A DNA stretch of 64,000 bases from Galerina marginata (GCA_023014335.1 JAECYW010000021.1:1116001-1180000), one strand, 5' to 3'; counted from the stretch's first letter, positions 1 to 10,636 are shown. Translations and numbers: made by a program. The notes: generated by a model not told the origin, from the letters alone.

Positions 1-329
1 GATTGGAACGCGCCTCCGGCTTGAGTAACCGCGTCCACAGTGTCTTCTCCTAACAGAGTCCTAATTTCCTGGTACAGAACATCTGCCGGAGAGCATGGGT
101 CCGGCAAAGGAGGTTCCTTCCTCTTCTTCTTTTTATGTTTAAAGACCTTAGAATTTTGCGCAGATTCCAACGACACAACGATCTCGGTGCCAATTTCATT
201 CTTTGAAGAAGTCTCTCTGACGGTGTCTTCTTCAGACAGAATCACCGAGTCTAGGCGCGGTTTCTTCAATAATGGACCGTCCACTTCCGCGTCAGAAATT
301 GGCCGAATTTGAGGTATCGAAGTCGACAT
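1..329 (-). CDS. 5' part of a possible tRNA (uracil-5-)-methyltransferase (TRM2-like) gene, cut by the window edge
   Basis: An open minus-strand frame starts at the ATG at 329 and runs off the left edge without a stop or a clear donor site. It encodes about 109 residues. The first 75 are low complexity and charged; then comes a basic KHKKKKRK stretch that could be a nuclear localisation signal, followed by PPLPDPCSPADVLYQEI and LLGEDTVD. A basic tract followed by a short 'CSPxDVLxxxI..LLGxDxVD' segment resembles, from memory, the N-terminal lead of basidiomycete TRM2-type 5-methyluridine methyltransferases. The catalytic domain would lie outside the window, so the family call is tentative. 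The gene diverges from the ChaC gene, whose start is 453 bp away. That the frame is coding is more certain than what it encodes. Confidence 0.4.
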   Translation of the reverse strand, partial: MSTSIPQIRPISDAEVDGPLLKKPRLDSVILSEEDTVRETSSKNEIGTEIVVSLESAQNSKVFKHKKKKRKEPPLPDPCSPADVLYQEIRTLLGEDTVDAVTQAGGAFQ

Positions 330-781
330 TTGGCGCGTCAACAGACCGGTACAGAACTTGTTTGGCGTCCTTTGACGATAAGTTTGAACTTGTGTTATAA
401 ATCGCCTGTAAAAAGCCAGAGATCGCATACACTAGAGCAGGAGAGGGTAGAAAGTAGCGAAGTTCAAGAACGAAAAGCAATTTAATTTCTTGATTCCAAA
501 AGGAGGCAATAACCTTTATTACGTAACTATTGCCTCTCCAACCGGTCCCGCAATCAGACTTGGCTTGCACTTTCTCTCCAACGAGCTTCTGCCGGAAAAT
601 CGAGATACCCAACATTTAATCCCTACACACAAATCCGTATGAACTCTTAGTGTTATACAAAAGGAATTCAATCTGATCTAGCGTACATATTGCACAGTTT
701 ATTCTGTTGGTCTATCGCGCCACACTCTGACCAAAGGATTTTATCATCCACAACTTTATATCACACTTCAATCACACTTAG
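330..781. other. Intergenic region between divergent genes
   Basis: This 452-bp stretch separates two divergent starts and presumably holds both promoters. A minus-strand open frame of 107 codons overlaps it but is in a different frame from the gene at 1-329 and shows no recognisable domain, so I treat it as noise. No clear TATA element or repeat was seen. Confidence 0.5.
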
Positions 782-2274
782 ATGTCGAACGCGGACGAAG
801 GAACTCTACCTTTCGTAGTATTTGGCTATGGGTCACTTATATTTAAGGCAATTGTCCCCTCCACGTACTCGGGCCGTCTTGCTATCTTTACAAGGATCGG
901 CTCAACTGTTTTCACTTTAGCCTCCACCACATGTTATTGCTCAAGGTAACTGCTTCCAACGATGGTTATTCAGACATGAGACAGTATTCTGACGAATTCC
1001 TTATCCTCCAGTACCTGGATTCTTAAAAGGCTACGTTCGCCGCTTTGCTCAAAAGTCGCATGACCATCGAGGGACACCAGAGGTATTCCGCCGAACACCT
1101 GCCTTATCTGTCTTGATATCGATCCACAAAAGAATCCAGGTCGAGTTGTAACACTCGTTCACAAAGAAGACTGGGATAAATTCTCCGGATCCGTAAGCAT
1201 GATCTATGTGACGGTTGCCCAAGGTGGCTGCGTCTGATCAACTTTTATAGGATGCCTTTCCAGACGACGATACCGTCTGGGGTTAGTTAACCCTTGGGAT
1301 TTCGTTGCAGGAAAGTAGCTTACTGACGGGTTGTAGGTATAGGCTATACCATCGACCCAGCTTACGAGGCCGAAGTTCGCGACTATCTAGGTGAGTAACA
1401 CTTAATTTCACAGCTGGACGTTTCTTACTCTCTAAAAATACGTGGCGATAGATTATAGAGAAAAGGTGAATCTTTTTGTTGTTCATGATGACTACGCTTC
1501 GTTTTTACGACGACCGGCCAGGATGGATACACCATGGAAACTCTAGACGTTTACTCCGTAGACGACGATGGGACAGAGAAAGTGATAATTCATAATGTAC
1601 GTTTCGTCTAGAATTATTACGGGGATTACATTTTCATACCGACCTTTTGAATTTTTCTTGACGCAGGCATTTGTGAGTTTCCCCAACTACTACCTTAAGG
1701 ATTTCGAGGTTTAAACAACCGTGAAAAAATCTCAGTGTTACGTCGGACGCAACGACAATCCATCATTCAGTAAATCTAATTCGGCCTGGTCCTCAATACA
1801 CTCAGTGAACTTTTGAATAACCACACCTATTTAGTTGGTTCGGAGCCACTCGACGCCCTTGGTCATCGGATTTGGAAATCTGTAGGTCCATCAGGACGGA
1901 ACAAGGTAATGATTTAACACGGTTCCAGGAGTGCACAAGTCTCCAAATCATCCCTTCATATTCTAACCTCTATTCTTCCCCAGGATTACTTGTACAAGCT
2001 AGCTGAATCCGTGCGCCAGCTTTCTCCCAATTCTCATGATTCGCATCTTTATGTCCTCGAGGTAAGTTTAAAATCCGCCTCGACAGCCGTCAAAGGTTTT
2101 TGTCAATTGATCGTCAGGCTTGAATACTAACCATGTACTCGCCTACAGTCTATCGTCCATGGCCTTGACAATCAAACCCAGGACCATAACGCAGACCTGA
2201 ACCCTTCTCTCTTGACGGGGTTGAGAGAGAAGTCGATTCTCAGAATGGAGCGGACGAAGACTGATGATATATGA
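782..2274 (+). CDS. Glutathione-specific gamma-glutamylcyclotransferase, ChaC/GCG1 family
   Basis: ChaC-family enzymes cleave glutathione in the cytosol to 5-oxoproline and Cys-Gly. The spliced product begins MSNADEGTLPFVVFGYGSLI; FGYGSLIFKPPP is the family's N-terminal substrate-loop signature. It continues with PGFLKGYVRRFAQKSHDHRG, then NPGRVVTLV, DDDTVWGIGYTI, DYREKDGYTMETLDVY, YVGRNDNPSFIGSEPLD, and ends in TKTDDI with TGA at 2272-2274. I count eleven exons. The reading frame and the conserved PPPHVIAQVPGF block require exon 1 to end at 847 before GC, so intron 1 (848-920) is GC..AG, and require a six-base exon at 1667-1672. Exons 1-4 are 782-847, 921-945, 1012-1082 and 1133 onwards. The catalytic glutamate is probably in VWGIGYTIDPAYEAE, but I did not pin it. 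The family call is firm; a few internal junctions could shift by a base or two. Confidence 0.88.
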
Positions 2275-2283
2275 AGTGTAGTG

Positions 2284-2861
2284 ATGGTAAGAGGTCTGGC
2301 ACCTCCCAATCGCTCTTAGATCCTGTACAAGGAAATATACTTACTCACCGATCCCCTTTCCCATTTCGTCATTTCCTTTTAAAAGGCTTGTATTGAAACA
2401 GGCTAGTGTTCATGAGCCTGGACAAACTCCTCTTCGTCCTTTCCTCGCGTCAGGTCATGTTAGCATGCTGTTCAAGCTGAGAAGTCACTTGCATTCAGGA
2501 CTCCGACTCGTATTTTGGACAAGTTCAGCAGGGTAAGTCATATATATGTTTGGACATTTCTTGCTGTACCCTGGCCCAAGCTGATCCTAAAGCGAATTGG
2601 ACGGATTCTTAGTGACGAAAAATGGATCTTGCCCTCCGCAACTCGCAACAAAACGGACGCAGGGCTTACTCGTACTTCTAAACATGTGCCAGGGTCGCTC
2701 GAACCTACAGTCCATATTGAGGTATGTGCAAAGCCTTCCGGCCTCAGGTCACAGTTATTATTTTGGGATAGTTGAGCATCTCGGTTGGCGTTGCACTTGC
2801 AGCACTTCATTTGATTGACCAGACCCCTAAGCGGTTTAAGTTAAGCCGAAAACCGAAATAG
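2284..2861 (+). CDS. Possible small spliced gene of unknown function
   Basis: Just downstream of the ChaC stop are several short open segments joined by good splice signals. An ATG at 2284-2286 is followed at once by GTAAGAG, with an acceptor at 2401. Another ATG at 2412 opens a frame starting MSLDKLLFVLSSRQ, with a GTCATG donor and an acceptor before GACTCCGAC. Donors GTAAGT (about 2532) and GTATGT (about 2721) follow. The last exon, 2772-2861, reads LSISVGVALAALHLIDQTPK and then RFKLSRKPK-stop, with an evident hydrophobic helix followed by basic residues. I could not find one exon chain that keeps a single frame from either ATG to this last exon, so the model is unresolved. No family is recognised. 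It could also be an untranslated tail of the upstream transcript or a relic. Confidence 0.3.
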
Positions 2862-3498
2862 TCACGTGGCATCAAAAAAGGAGACAAACAATGGGCATGG
2901 TCCGTGCGTTTGTTTAGTCGTATATAAAGCTTCGCTCCCACATTTGAATTCCCCATCTCTTGTGCTCGGGCATGTACTGTCGCCAGTGAGGTTTCTACCG
3001 AGGCACAGTTTTTTTGCTGATTGCAAATTATACATCCGAACCCGTCTGTTAGCTTCGGCTTCCAGCAATTTTTGGAAACCCTTCTTCCTCTTACACTTTT
3101 CTCTTGTGACGACGTCCATCCGACGTTCGAAGGGAATTGTTAGAGTTGTTTACAATACATAGTCAATAACAATGCAATTTAATACTGTTCTTTTTCATTT
3201 GGATGTTTACAATGAAGAAGTTGGTCTCATTCTCTAGTACCCGAGATTGTTCTTATGACTTCATTTACCGTCTCGATTTGATGTAGGTCAATGTGCAGGT
3301 CAATTATTCACAATCCCTGTTGAATGTATGTCGCTTGAGGACAGGAATCACAGGATGGCAGCATATGTAACCAGTAAAAATTGAAGCTAATGTTTGAGAT
3401 TGCATAGACAGTGACTCAAAGACGAATGTAGGCATTCTTGATGATCTACAATTTGTTGGGTTGAATGATATTGAGCACAAAAGGTTCTATCAACCACT
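2862..3498. other. Intergenic stretch without a supported gene
   Basis: Opposing frames of about 85 and 98 codons overlap here, neither with recognisable domains or splice signals. A CACGTG E-box occurs near 2864 and a TATATAAAG element near 2920. The right half is the 3' flank of the minus-strand hydrolase gene. Confidence 0.45.
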
Positions 3499-4695
3499 TC
3501 ATTGGACATCAGAAGGTGATGAAACCTCGCTGAACCTTTTGAACCACGCAACGATACTGCGCGCGGACTCCTCCTTGGCCCAGCCTAAAAAGAAAACTAA
3601 ATGAATTCCCTGTCTAATATGGTCGACGATGATGAACGCACGTATATGCTCAACCGATTCATCCCCGCGGCTCGCGAAGCTGTGTTCCACTCCCGAGAAG
3701 AGTTGAAGGTGGTAACTCGAACTGTTTTTAGCCAAGATTTCTTCAGCTCTGTGGCGAGCCTGGGAAGTGAATAGTGAGTCGATTTCTGAAATGAAAGCAT
3801 TTCAGTCGCCAAATCAGTTAAATGATTGGGGTAATACCTGCGCAAGAGAGTAGCAGTGGCTCTGCCAACGCTTTCGGTAAGCAAGGCGTGATTGGATAAT
3901 TTCAAGAAAGTGACATTACTCTTTAGATTCTCAAAGTGGCTTTCGTTGAGGAAGGACGGATGCGCAATGGCAGCTTTTGAGGGTATGAGCTTGTCTGCAG
4001 AGAGCGGGGTGAATCAGAATATAAGCATACCTGCCGCAACCTGGGGGTCTTCACTTGCGGCAAAATCGAGGACGTGAGGGGCTCCGAAGCAATACCCTGC
4101 AGAAAGTCTTTCAACGACGTATGAACTAGAACACCGCGAGTGGTACACACCAACAGCAAAGTATTTTGCGTCTCCTAGAATGAGAGTTGAGAGGTAAGAC
4201 TGGATCAAATATTATTTGTCGGCATGAATACCATGGATTTCCCGAACGGCTTTCAACCACTTCTTCGTCGGCTCAGCTGCCCGCTTGATGCTAAAATCAA
4301 ACCAGGCCAACCGCTTCTCCTGCCAGTCAGGTTTGTTCACATAAGCGTCCACATTATCGCCAAAGAAGTAGTCCAACCCCAGGACGTAGAATCCTATGAT
4401 TCTGTTTTCAATCAAAATGGCCATGCAACCTCTGAAACCGAACTTTGTGCGCACCATGAGAGGCGAAGTAGTCTTGTATAAGCTTTGCGTTGTTGCACAG
4501 CGGTCCGAATACATCTGAGAAGAAAATGACGACCTTCTTAGGCCCAGTCGTGCCGGCTGGCGGGTCGGAGACGTAGGTCTCGACATCGGCGATTGTGATC
4601 ACTTTCCCGACTGGAGTACCTTCATGCTGGAAGCCTTTGAAGCAGCAGCTTCCTGGTGGTCCGGCAAGAACAGGCGATGTTGCGGACGTGGTCAT
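3499..4695 (-). CDS. Dienelactone-hydrolase family alpha/beta hydrolase (copy 1)
   Basis: The spliced protein starts MTTSATSPVLAGPPGSCCFK, followed by GFQHEGTPVGK, the usual N-terminus of fungal DLH-family proteins (related to yeast AIM2). These cytosolic hydrolases act on dienelactones or similar esters; the fungal substrate is usually unknown. Joining exons by frame gives ASHG..VLGLDYFFGD, KYFAVG, then GYCFGAPHVLDFAAS with the nucleophile Cys in G-x-C-x-G (near 4100). PLLLSCAEIDSLF carries the Asp, and FSGVEHSFASRGD carries the His, so the Cys-Asp-His triad is intact. The C-terminus is GWAKEESARSIVAWFKRF and ends at 3499. EIDSLF differs from the usual EHDPLF but keeps the Asp. At least six short introns are inferred. 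A tandem paralogue lies 790 bp upstream on the same strand. Confidence 0.87.
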
Positions 4696-5484
4696 TGGTT
4701 TGATTAGATTGGAAAGGATCTCTGATTGCGGATTTGAGATATTGTGGTCGAATTGGATTCTAGGATTTTATAGGGTCTGACTCCTAGATTTCGGCTCCGT
4801 TAGACAAGATACTTGCCAGCATCGTGATCATGAAGCTACGCGTGAATGATGCTGCGTACTGGAGTCTGGTACTCATCTTGCTAGGCACGGAATCGGAGTC
4901 ATCGGTAAGGTCTGCGCAGTCGTAATTAGCGAATTTCATACTATATTCACCAATAGAATTCTTTTGAGATGGTAGTTGTTGAGCGGCTGCAGTCATCTAA
5001 CGCCAAATTCTTCATTAGGTTGCATCGATATCGTCATCTGCCAGATGAGGAGCATTTGATGCAGTTAGCATTGGCCCGATGGCCTCCGATGTTCTCTGTT
5101 GGCTTGAATTCCAGCTATGTAAATAACATAAGGATTTAACAGGTGATTAGGAAATTAGGACCAGCAAAGGAACACTCAACTGGTCCCGGCGAGGAGCAAT
5201 CATAACGGATGATTGATGTTCACTGGCACGTGGACAAGTTTGAATGCACTCGCGTCTCAAGTCAGATAGCTTGCACATCGAGGAAATCGACCGCAGGGAG
5301 GAACAACTCATAATGAAATGGATTCAGAATCCGCAGTAGCCTAAAATCTTGAATGGAGTTCTCAACGACGGCGGTATCGGGCATGGTCGTGCCGAGTCTA
5401 AAAAGAGTATGTTTTACAATTTATTGCGTACCATTGGCAGTACTTTGAATACTGCATTACAGACGAAAAAATGTTCATTGCTGT
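4696..5484. other. Intergenic spacer between tandem hydrolase genes
   Basis: This 789-bp stretch is the promoter side of copy 1 and the 3' flank of copy 2. A 70-codon minus-strand frame (4784-4996) lacks domains and splice support. I see no other structure. Confidence 0.5.
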
Positions 5485-6692
5485 TTATAACCCGCTTTTT
5501 TGGGCTCCAGGAGTCGACGGGGTTTCGGTAAACCTCTTAAACCATTCGATGATACTGCGCGCGGACTCCTCCTTGGCCCAGCCTACAAGAAGATAGATGA
5601 ATTCCTTAATTGACATTATGATGAAGAAAGAACGTACGTATATGTTCAACGGATACATCTCCGCGGGTCGCAAAACCATGCTCGACTCCAGAAAAGACTT
5701 GGACTAAGTAACTGGAGTGGTTTTTAGCCAAGATATCTTCAGCCCTGTGGCGAGCAGGGGCTTCGAACAATGGGTCATGTTCTGCAGAGAAAAGTTGGGT
5801 TAATTACTCCGCAAGTTCGTGGGTTGGTCAGAATTAGCCACCTGCACAAGAAAGAAGGATGGGCTCTAAAAGTGACGTCAGTCAGTACATGGTAAGAATG
5901 TCAGAAAACCAAAGGCATTACTTTTCAACTTTTCGAAGTGGTCCTCTGTCAGGAAAGCTGGATGGGCAATGGCAGCTGCGAGAATACGAATTAGATTGCA
6001 GGACGCATTGCAGTATTATAGTGGAAACCTACTTGCAACGAGGTTGGTGTCGGCCGCGTTCGCACCAAGATCAAGGGTGAAAGGTGCCCCAAAGCAATAC
6101 CCTGCCGAAACTTGTCAACCAAGATCGAAAGGGCAGAACGATATATCACACACCAACAGCACAGTACTTGGCGTCCCCTGAGAGAAGGATCGACGTTAGG
6201 GAAGATTGACAATGTTATCGGGATCGTGTACATACCATAGATCTCCCGGACAGCCTTCAACCACCTCTTAGTCGGTTCTTGAGCTCTCTTGATGCAAAGG
6301 TCGAACCAAGCTCCTTGCTTCGATTCCCAGTCGGGATCTTGCAAATGGGCATCCAAGTAATCGCCAAAGAAGTAGTCGAGGCCCAAAACGTAGAAACCTG
6401 CACAAGACACTGTCAAGATAGATCCAGACCGCATTGTTTGGGTGAGATGCGCACCATGAGAGGCGAAGTAATCCTGCAGAAGTTTGGCGTTATTCGACAA
6501 TGGTCCGAATACATCAGCAAGGTAAAAAATGATCTTCTTGGGACCAGCGGTATCGGCTGGTGGTTCTGAGACGTATGTCTCTACGTCGGCTATCTTGATG
6601 ACTTTCCCTACCGGAGTGCCCTCATGCTGGACACCTTTGATACAGCAGCTCCCAGGTGCGCCAGCAAGAACCGGTGATGTTTTGGACGACAT
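5485..6692 (-). CDS. Dienelactone-hydrolase family alpha/beta hydrolase (copy 2)
   Basis: The start MSSKTSPVLAGAPGSCCIK, then GVQHEGTPVGK, is nearly identical in layout to the neighbouring copy 1. Splicing by frame gives ADVFGPLSNNAKLLQDYFAS, then FYVLGLDYFFGD, GDAKYCAVGYCFGAPFTLD (nucleophile Cys, near 6095), AIAHPAFLTEDHFEKLKK, PILLSCAEHDPLFEAPARHR (Asp), and FSGVEHGFATRGDVSVEH (His). The triad is therefore complete. The C-terminus GWAKEESARSIIEWFKRF matches copy 1 except for V to I and A to E changes. A donor GTGCGC follows SHG, and an acceptor after TTGTGCAG restores the frame into FYVLG. Intron positions match those of copy 1, which points to tandem duplication. The substrate is unknown. 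Confidence 0.88.
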
Positions 6693-7276
6693 TGATGGGG
6701 TGAACAGATAACGATTTTCGAAACGGAAACAGAAGACCCGGCTTTATATGTGCAAACCACAAGGTATACTAAGCCGGGATTCGATTCGTCAGCTCGGGAA
6801 CCTGTCTTACTCATGGTGGCAACTTTTATTCCCCGGTTATGACCGTCAGGGAGGCGTAGATACCCATGCCTATCTTTCTATGTTGTCGTACTTCAGCTTT
6901 TTGGCCGCATTAAAACATAAAGACGCCAGCTGGAAGCTGGACAACAAGGTTGGAAGGTGAATGGAAGGTCCAAGGAGCTTGCGGCAACTTCCGACATTGC
7001 TTGCGGTTGAACCTCATGTCGAAATATTTTGCCTGCTTTCGAATCTAAATCTTCTGGGCGATTCTCTTCGCTGGGTTTGTGGCTATATTTCTTCGTCAGT
7101 GGACTGGCTGGTAGCGACTTGGACAATAATGTTGGCCTGGTCATGCCCGAGGTCAGCCAGGAGACTGGAGTCAGCCTCAAGTTGGTCGCGATCGCAGAGG
7201 ACCCCTTTGCTCAGACTACAAAAGAATTGTGCCCCCCGTTTTATTGACGCCCTTTCTGACCCGGCCCAACCGTAGC
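6693..7276. other. Divergent intergenic region between hydrolase copy 2 and the BTB gene
   Basis: Opposing frames of about 95-104 codons cover this 584-bp stretch (around 6890-7275), neither with a recognisable domain. An in-frame upstream ATG at 7229 would extend the BTB protein by 16 residues (MPPVLLTPFLTRPNRS). I see nothing else. Confidence 0.4.
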
Positions 7277-8442
7277 ATGGTCAAAGAGAAACTTCCTCCA
7301 GAGAAATACGCCAACCTGGTTCGTTCTGACTTCTGGTTTCGCGACGGCAACATTGTTATTATTGCTGGATCGTCTGGGTTCAAGGTCCATCGCGGTCAAC
7401 TGGAGCGACACTCTGAAGTCTTCAGTGACCTTTTCTCTCTGCCTCAGCCAAGTGACCAGGAACTTGTCGATGGTTGCCCTTTTGTGGAGTTACAGGACCC
7501 TCCCTCGGACGTGTTTTACTTCCTCAGTGCTTTGTACGACGGCCTGTAAGACGGTTTCTTCTAGATATTTTCTTTTTTTTTTGGTCTCAGTCTGATTTGT
7601 CCTTCTCAAGGTACTTTAAAAGACCACGCTCGTCCGACTTTCCTGCCATTGCTGCTGTTCTCCGGCTTTCCTCAAAATATCTCGTTGAGCATCTTCGTCA
7701 ACGCTGCATCGCCCGGCTAGACACGGACTGGCCCTCAAAACTCATCGAATGGGATTTAAGAGAACGAAGATCCACCGACGAAAACGGGCGATACGCTCCT
7801 CGAGACCACTGTGCACACCCCATTCTGGTCATTGAACTCGCTCTCGACATGAATTTACCCACTATCCTCCCCGCCGCTCTATATGATCTGTCACGTTATG
7901 GTCCCAGCAAAATAATGGTTGGAACAACATCCCCTACAAGTGCCTTCGACCGTATCATCAACCAACTTACCGCATCACCTTTACCCCCCGAACGACCCGT
8001 TCGACTCTCCCGTGATCTACTGTGTCGAACACTCCGAGGACGCGAAGCTACCCAACGCTACATGGCCGGGTTTATTGCCAAAGAACTACACTGCCGTGCT
8101 CCCGCCACCGACTGTCTCAACAGCGCCGAAAAGGAGAACTCAAGCCGCCCTTGCCACGAGTCTTTCTACTTCATCATGCTGAATATCCTTCGCTCCGTCG
8201 GTGGCATCGCGTGCGGGCGAGACGCGGACCCCTTGTATACTCTCATCCAAGCGGCCGATATGCTCACAAGAACTGACTTCTCCGACGGACAACGTCAGTG
8301 TGGGCTGAAACTCTGCCAAACCTGCAAGGTCGACTTCGCGGAGGCCACCTCAAAGGCGCGGGAGGAGGTCTGGTCGCTCCTGCCTCAGTGGTTCGGATTC
8401 GTTGACAGCGAAAAATGCGATTCAGTTTTGGACTTGGACTAA
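7277..8442 (+). CDS. BTB/POZ domain-containing protein
   Basis: Two exons, 7277-7545 and 7611-8442, encode about 366 residues. The N-terminal BTB/POZ fold is visible as SDFWFRDGNIVIIAGSSGFK, then VHRGQLERHSEVFSDLFSLP and VELQDPPSDVFYFLSALYDG, a dimerisation module. Exon 2 starts LYFKRPRSSDFPAIAAVLRL with SSKYLVEHLRQRCIARL, the helical part that usually follows BTB in Agaricomycete proteins. The C-terminus has a paired-cysteine pattern (CGLKLCQTCKVDF) that could bind metal. The intron 7546-7610 (GTAAG..CAAG) restores the frame exactly (GL|YF). Without it the frame reads through a thymine tract. Such proteins are numerous in mushroom genomes; partner and role are unknown. Confidence 0.85.
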
Positions 8443-8965
8443 TTTATCATATCTCGATATCTTGGCTTTTAATTATGTTATTACTATCCCTTACTATGTA
8501 CTGCTTCTCCTTGCTATCTTGTTACGAGTTTTTCCCCGTACATCTCGAAGATGTAGCTCTTGTGGCGCGTTTTATGATCCCTTTCAGTTAGATTCCGCCA
8601 TCGGGCACGATTGTCAGCAAAGCTTTCAGGAAGTAATCGACGATTATCTTCGTCCGTCCTAATGAATATTCAGGCATACTAGCCCTTGATAATAAGCCTA
8701 GAAGCAGACAGGTAGACGTGAACTTGCTGTCACCGTGAAACACCGCGATTGTCGTGATCTTACGGGTCGTCCTTTTCAGAATAATTTGCGACTCGCGACG
8801 TACCTGATACAGGGAACGACTCAGATGCATCAGGACCAAGGTAAGATATTTCCAGTCGACTGGGGAATTGTTCTCCCAGCCGACTGGAAATACCTTACTT
8901 TAGTCCTGTTGATTCATTCGTTTGAGAGAATTCAGTGAATTTTCATATTTAAAAGCAGTTACGTC
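8443..8965. other. Convergent intergenic region containing a long inverted repeat
   Basis: This is the 3' flank of the BTB gene and of the minus-strand kinase. An 86-codon frame (8402-8662) overlaps the BTB end and has a hydrophobic stretch but no other support. The inverted repeat at 8831-8908 is described separately. Confidence 0.5.
8831..8908. repeat. Near-perfect fold-back (34-nt arms, 10-nt loop)
   Basis: The left arm 8831-8864 and right arm 8875-8908 are reverse complements over 34 positions with only four mismatches, all transitions. The loop is GAATTGTTCT. The arms share the core ATTTCCAGTCG.CTGGG. No target-site duplication or terminal motif was recognised. It could be a small foldback element or a structured 3' end between two convergent genes. 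Confidence 0.85.
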
Positions 8966-10474
8966 TTACACTCCCGTGTTGTCTGTCGGCCCATTTGTGG
9001 GAACGAAAGAAGCGGAGACGGGATCGTTCCGTGCTGCTTGGCCGAGCTGATTGTGGATGCAGTGGATGGATGGACGTAATGTGGGCATGGCATTCCAACT
9101 TCGCGTTGCGATAATCCAAAGGTCGTCAGCAATTAACACTGGTCGCACTGGTCGCCTTCCTTGGACGATGGATAGCATCGCCATGTAGTTATTTGCCTCG
9201 TGAAATGGGACTTCTCCACTGAAGATCTGCAGAACGACGATTAAGCAAATGGTCGACCTGATCAGGTATAACTCCTTACCTCATAAATTACCATCCCAAA
9301 AGCAAAAACGTCGCTCTCGAAGGTAGGTTTACCGGATAGGTTGCCCCAATGCTCCGGCATCAAACGCTCTGGGGCCATCCATCGAGAACTTCCTGCGCCA
9401 GAGTGAGTGGTCGTGTTCTCTGAAGACGCGCTATGGTCTGACGTAGTGGTTAGAAAGGTACCCGACGATGGACTGCTTATGAACGTGTGGATGGGCAGCA
9501 AGGACGCCGGCCATTCTCCAAAGCGAGAAAGCCCGAAATCTGCAATACGAGCATTGCCTGCTTGGTCGACAAGAATGTTTTCCTACGGTCAATGGAGCAA
9601 TTCTAAGCACTTTAAGATAACCAAAATAAAACACATACGCCTTTGATATCCCCATGTATGACATTGGAAACTTTCAAGAAAGCCATGCCATCGGCGATTT
9701 GTTTGACCTGGTCCAATTTGATTAGTTTGACTGGAAAGCCCACTGAGGAACGCAGCTCGACACATGCCAAGTTGTTCCTATATCTTGGAGTGGTTTTCGA
9801 CCGGATAGCTTTTGCAACTGTGCCTCGTTCCATCCAAGGAGTAACGATGCAGAGCAAATCACTTTTATACAGAAACACCCCAAGAAGATCGATTATATGA
9901 GGATGAGGTCCCAAGCTTTCCATTATCAGATACTCCTTGGTAAAATCCTCGTAAAAGCGAATAAATTAGCACTCGTACCCGAGGAGATGAAAGGAGAATA
10001 AAGTTGCACCTTCATCGTCGCCTTCGTATTTGACTGGCATGTCCTGGGGATCTTGACTGCTACGTCTGCGCCACGGAGCCGACCGCGGTGTATATTGGCT
10101 GAGCCGCCGGCGAACTGGAAGGCGGTTGTGATTTGCACCGTGTGCAGCCTGAGCGAGGAAGGGATAACTCCTCGCTTTTGTGCTACATAAAGGTAGGCCC
10201 GGTCGCAGCGTCGAACGATGCAACGTGGCCCCGACCGTCGAAGGGCCTAGACATACAAAGGGTTAAGGGCAAGGGTGCTTCGCTTGTGAAGGCGACATAC
10301 CTGCATAATAAAGTGCAAGGCGCTTGAGACGGTGTTGTCTATGCGACGTTGCAGCAAGTCCTTCCAAGACTTCAAGCGGGGATGCATTGGTTGAAGGGGG
10401 AAAGGCAGGGAACCTACACCGAAGTGCAGATTCTTACCATGTTGTGTTATACATTGAAAAAGAGCCACCGCCAT
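8966..10474 (-). CDS. Protein kinase domain protein (Agaricomycete type, HGD catalytic loop)
   Basis: The C-terminal two thirds is a kinase domain: FAGGSANIHRGRLRGADVAV ending in the lysine of VAVKIPR (beta-3 ATP lysine), GPHPHIIDLLGVF, WMERGTVAKAI, then VIHGDIKGENILVD, RIADFGLSRF, GSSRWMAPERL and FESDVFAFGMVIYE. The final lobe has SWNAMPTLRPSI and ends at 8966. The catalytic loop is HGD rather than HRD, common in mushroom TKL-like kinases, and the glycine loop is degenerate (GGSANI). The junction GGC|GAA at GDIKG|ENIL removes an intron that would otherwise break the frame. Upstream, WKDLLQRRIDNTV and RSGPRCIVRRC form a helical leader; the ATG at 10474 is the best candidate but uncertain. Substrates are unknown. 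Confidence 0.8.
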
Positions 10475-10636
10475 ACTAGGATTGGCCTGGCTTGGGTCGT
10501 TGCAATTGACTGCTGCGCCAGATAGAAGCTACCTGATGGCCTAGTCGTGCAGAAGACGATTGAAATGAAGAGTCTAATTAGATCCATTCAAATAAGTTAT
10601 CAAATACAATATTTTACAGATAGTTGCTGATAATTT

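Noticed and set aside
4784..4996. 70-codon minus-strand frame upstream of hydrolase copy 1
   Set aside because: No domain, and no counterpart upstream of the paralogous copy.
7474..7610. 5' extension of the second BTB exon's open frame through the thymine tract
   Set aside because: It reads through intron 7546-7610; joining 7545 to 7611 restores the frame of the upstream BTB exon.
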